10,202 nt of DNA, taken from positions 1 through 10,202 of the forward strand of contig JACRCS010000303.1 in assembly GCA_016218905.1 (NCBI GenBank), read 5' to 3'. The DNA is from Deltaproteobacteria bacterium (GTDB lineage Bacteria; Desulfobacterota_C; Deferrisomatia; Deferrisomatales; JACRMM01). The notes beneath the pieces are model-generated. The model did not search any database. It was given only the letters and a program-made list of their open reading frames with translations, and had not been told where the DNA came from. A program made the translations under genes and the position numbers. This document shows positions 8,307 through 10,202 of this stretch, piece after piece (the stretch's first letter is position 1; every line of letters starts with the position of its first letter).

Positions 8307-8322
8307 CAGGACGCGCGTCCTG
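8307..8322. promoter_or_regulatory. 16-bp perfect palindrome upstream of the small membrane protein gene
   Basis: CAGGACGCGCGTCCTG is its own reverse complement and ends 18 nt before the ATG at 8341. It may be an operator for a dimeric regulator or, as RNA, a stem next to the ribosome site. No clear -35/-10 pair was found nearby. Confidence 0.45.
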
Positions 8323-8340
8323 GCACTCTGGAATGAGCTC

Positions 8341-8733
8341 ATGAAGCAAAGTCCGTTGCGCGTAACCGCCTGCTTCTTCCTCGGTTTTCTGGCGGGGATC
8401 AGTTTCATCGGGAGCGTCTTGCCCTTCTTTCTTTCGCTGGCCCTCCAGATCCCCTCGCTCGTGACCCTCGTAGAGGTCGACCGCTACACGGTTCCGCTCG
8501 CTTGTGTCTGGGCGGTCTGCGGAGGACTGCTGGCTTGGTTGGGAGGTGCGCGCGCTGGGATGCTGGTCCTGGGAGCCTGCGGGCTGGGATCAGGAGTATT
8601 CCTGGGCCTGGCCACCTTGGACACCGCGCCGGCGTCGGTCGTCGTGGTCAGCGGGCTTGCAGGCCTCGCCTACGGCTCGGGAGGGGGAGCTCTGCTCGGG
8701 AAGATCTTCCCAAGAGTAGCGAAGAGGGGCTGA
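8341..8733 (+). CDS. Small four-helix membrane protein, unknown function
   Basis: This 130-residue protein is not recognised. It has four hydrophobic stretches, at about residues 8-36, 50-67, 70-91 and 97-120, with Gly/Ala-rich helices (GGARAGMLVLGACGLGSG, GLAGLAYGSGGGALLG). A short basic tail (KIFPRVAKRG) suggests a cytoplasmic C-terminus by the positive-inside rule. The N-terminus (MKQSPLRVTACFF) could be read as an uncleaved signal anchor. The ribosome site is weak (GGAATGAG, a few bases before the ATG). The strong hydrophobic periodicity and GC-rich third positions support a real gene. It is transcribed toward dihydrolipoamide dehydrogenase and shows no link to it. Confidence 0.68.
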   Translation: MKQSPLRVTACFFLGFLAGISFIGSVLPFFLSLALQIPSLVTLVEVDRYTVPLACVWAVCGGLLAWLGGARAGMLVLGACGLGSGVFLGLATLDTAPASVVVVSGLAGLAYGSGGGALLGKIFPRVAKRG

Positions 8734-8854
8734 GTCGACGATGACGCGCGCCTGAGGCCGAGCTCCATCGAAGAGGACGCCTCGGACGCAGCAATGCCGG
8801 AGACGGGTGGCCTCCCCAACCCGATTCCGAAGGGCACGCTGCGGCGGTACCGGC
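8734..8854. other. Short convergent intergenic region, no clear terminator
   Basis: This 121-nt stretch lies between the membrane protein stop and the dihydrolipoamide dehydrogenase stop. Small inverted repeats such as GAGG-ACG-CCTC (8774-8784) occur, but no stem with a T-run was seen on either strand. Confidence 0.4.
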
Positions 8855-10202
8855 TCAGGAAAGCTTCGCCGCTTCCCGGACCGCCTCTCCCAGCGTCGGA
8901 TGGCCGTGGACCGTGCGGGCGAGGTCCTCGGCGCTCGCGCCGAACTCCAGCGCGAGGGCGCACTCCGCGATGAGCTCGGAGGCCCGCGGCCCGAGGATGT
9001 GGACGCCGAGCAGGCGATCGGTGCGAGGATGCGCGATCACCTTGACGACCCCCTCGGCCTCCTCCAGTGAGCGGGCCCGCGCGTTGCCGCCGAAGGGATA
9101 GGTCCCGATCTTCGGCTCTACCCCGCGCTCCCGCGCGGCCTCCTCCGTGAGCCCGACGCTCCCGACCTCCGGCGCCGTGTAGATGGCGGAGGGGATCGCG
9201 TCGTAGTTCACCTCCGCCTCCCGTCCCGCGAGGCGCTCCACGGCGGCGACGCCCTCGGCGGAGGCCTTGTGGGCGAGCATCGGGCCGGGCACGAGGTCAC
9301 CGACGGCGAGGATGGACGGCACGCTCGTGCGATACGCCTCGTCGACGCGCACCCGGCCGGCGGGGTCGAGCTCGACCCCGACGTTCTCGAGACCCAGGCC
9401 GGCAGTCAACGGGCGCCTCCCGGCCGCCACCAGGAGGACGTCGCACGAGAGCTCCTCGCGTCCCCCCTCGGACTCCAGGGCGGCCCGGACGCCCTCTGCG
9501 GTGGCGGACGCTTCGGCGACCTTGGTTCCGAGTCGAAACTCGAGGCCCTGCTTCGACAGGCTTCTCCCGAGGGCGCGGGCGATCTGGCCGTCGGTCGCGG
9601 ACGCGAGTCGCGGGAGCGCCTCCACGACGGTCACCCGGGCGCCCAGCCGGGCCCAGAGCGACCCGAGCTCCAGTCCCACGTACCCTCCTCCCAGGACGCT
9701 CAGCCGCTGGGGGACCTCCGAGAAGGAGAGCGCCTCGGTCGAGGTGACGACGCGCTTGCCGTCGAAAGGCAGGCCCGGCAGCTCCACGGGCTCGCTCCCG
9801 GTGGCGAGGAGGATCGCCCGCGCCCGGAGCCGCCGCGGTTCCGCGCCGTCGGCGGGGGCGAACTCCACCTCCTCGGGACCCGTCAGGCGCCCGGCGCCGT
9901 GCAGGAGCTCCACGCCCGCCCGTTCCAGGGCGCGGCGGAGGGTGTCGGCGAGCCCGTGGACGATCTCGTCCTTTCGCGCGAGCATCCGGGGCACGTCGAC
10001 GGCGAGGCCTTCGACTCCGATCCCGTGGCGGCCGAAACTCCTGCGGGCGAGCGCGTAGAGCTCGCTCGAGTCGAGGAGCGCCTTGCTCGGGATGCAGCCG
10101 ACGTTGAGGCAGACCCCGCCCCAGTACTTCTTCTCGACGACCGCGACCTTCTTCCCCAGCTGGGACGCGCGGATCGCCGCGACGTAACCACCGGGACCAG
10201 CA
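8855..10202 (-). CDS. lpdA: Dihydrolipoamide dehydrogenase (E3), N-terminus cut by window edge
   Basis: This FAD flavoprotein reoxidises dihydrolipoamide with NAD+ as the E3 subunit of pyruvate or 2-oxoacid dehydrogenase complexes or of the glycine cleavage system. About 448 residues are visible; the family is ~465, so roughly the first 10-15 are missing. The visible part opens inside the FAD dinucleotide fold (AGPGGYVAAIRASQLG) and reaches the redox disulfide WGGVCLNVGCIPSKAL (cysteines 31 and 36 of the visible part). It continues through the NAD-binding VLGGGYVGLELG, the second FAD motif ILAVGDLVPGPMLAHKA, and the dimer-interface active-site HGHPTLGEA with catalytic His-Glu. All catalytic features are intact. 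An internal GTG at 9994 is not the start, because the frame continues upstream with conserved sequence. Which complex it serves cannot be told, since upstream neighbours lie outside the window. Confidence 0.95.
   Translation of the reverse strand, partial: AGPGGYVAAIRASQLGKKVAVVEKKYWGGVCLNVGCIPSKALLDSSELYALARRSFGRHGIGVEGLAVDVPRMLARKDEIVHGLADTLRRALERAGVELLHGAGRLTGPEEVEFAPADGAEPRRLRARAILLATGSEPVELPGLPFDGKRVVTSTEALSFSEVPQRLSVLGGGYVGLELGSLWARLGARVTVVEALPRLASATDGQIARALGRSLSKQGLEFRLGTKVAEASATAEGVRAALESEGGREELSCDVLLVAAGRRPLTAGLGLENVGVELDPAGRVRVDEAYRTSVPSILAVGDLVPGPMLAHKASAEGVAAVERLAGREAEVNYDAIPSAIYTAPEVGSVGLTEEAARERGVEPKIGTYPFGGNARARSLEEAEGVVKVIAHPRTDRLLGVHILGPRASELIAECALALEFGASAEDLARTVHGHPTLGEAVREAAKLS

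Larger units (their letters stand above)
7768..8340. other. 573-nt gap, mostly non-coding
   Basis: No plus-strand frame here has a credible ribosome site or recognisable protein. The minus strand holds a possible 59-codon gene (7934-8113). Upstream of that on the same strand is an inverted repeat GGACCGG/CCGGTCC (8181-8187/8218-8224), and near the right end is a 16-bp palindrome (8307-8322). GC is visibly lower between 8090 and 8260 than in the flanking genes, which fits regulatory DNA. No clear terminator follows the CBS-DUF294 gene. Confidence 0.5.

Noticed and set aside
7963..8349. A 128-codon minus-strand frame in the gap
   Set aside because: It overlaps the better-supported small frame, shows no domain-like pattern, and has no convincing ribosome site at 8349.

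Overview
The window is high-GC DNA (roughly 65-70% by eye) with densely packed, GC3-rich genes. It looks chromosomal. Gene content and sequence style suggest a Gram-negative, probably respiring bacterium, perhaps deltaproteobacterial (Desulfuromonadota-like) or a related phylum. This placement is an inference from general resemblance and cannot be fixed without a search. I see no phage, insertion sequence, CRISPR array, rRNA or tRNA.

Layout. (1) 2-1159 (+): 3' part of a gene for a DEDDh exonuclease (DnaQ/pol III epsilon type) whose N-terminal half resembles a worn-down histidine-kinase-like domain; the gene enters from the left edge. (2) 1160-1659: a 500-nt leader with a plausible sigma-70 promoter. 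(3) 1660-3681 (+): a two-gene operon for a sodium:solute symporter of the VC_2705 type, with a small DUF4212 subunit and a large SSS-family subunit. It ends in two back-to-back hairpins, the second rrnB T1-like and usable from both strands. (4) 3829-6168 (-): a convergent operon for a CitMHS/NhaD-like ion antiporter followed by a tandem-domain universal stress protein. (5) 6169-6327: a divergent promoter region. (6) 6328-7767 (+): a CBS-CBS-DUF294-DUF294_C protein. (7) 7768-8340: a mostly non-coding gap with a possible 59-aa Cys-containing small gene on the minus strand and a 16-bp perfect palindrome. (8) 8341-8733 (+): a small membrane protein of unknown function. (9) 8855-10202 (-): dihydrolipoamide dehydrogenase, cut at its N-terminus by the right edge.

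How the genes may work together. The symporter pair takes up a small substrate (a short organic acid such as acetate is the usual guess for relatives) with Na+. The antiporter could restore the Na+ gradient, and the stress protein may respond to energy state. The CBS-DUF294 protein and the exonuclease/kinase-like protein recur, as I remember it, beside this symporter type in other proteobacteria, for example around P. aeruginosa PA3232-PA3235. They are candidates for a poorly understood nucleotide-dependent control module for the transporter. That recurring association is the closest thing here to an undescribed system. Everything else looks like ordinary housekeeping or transport.
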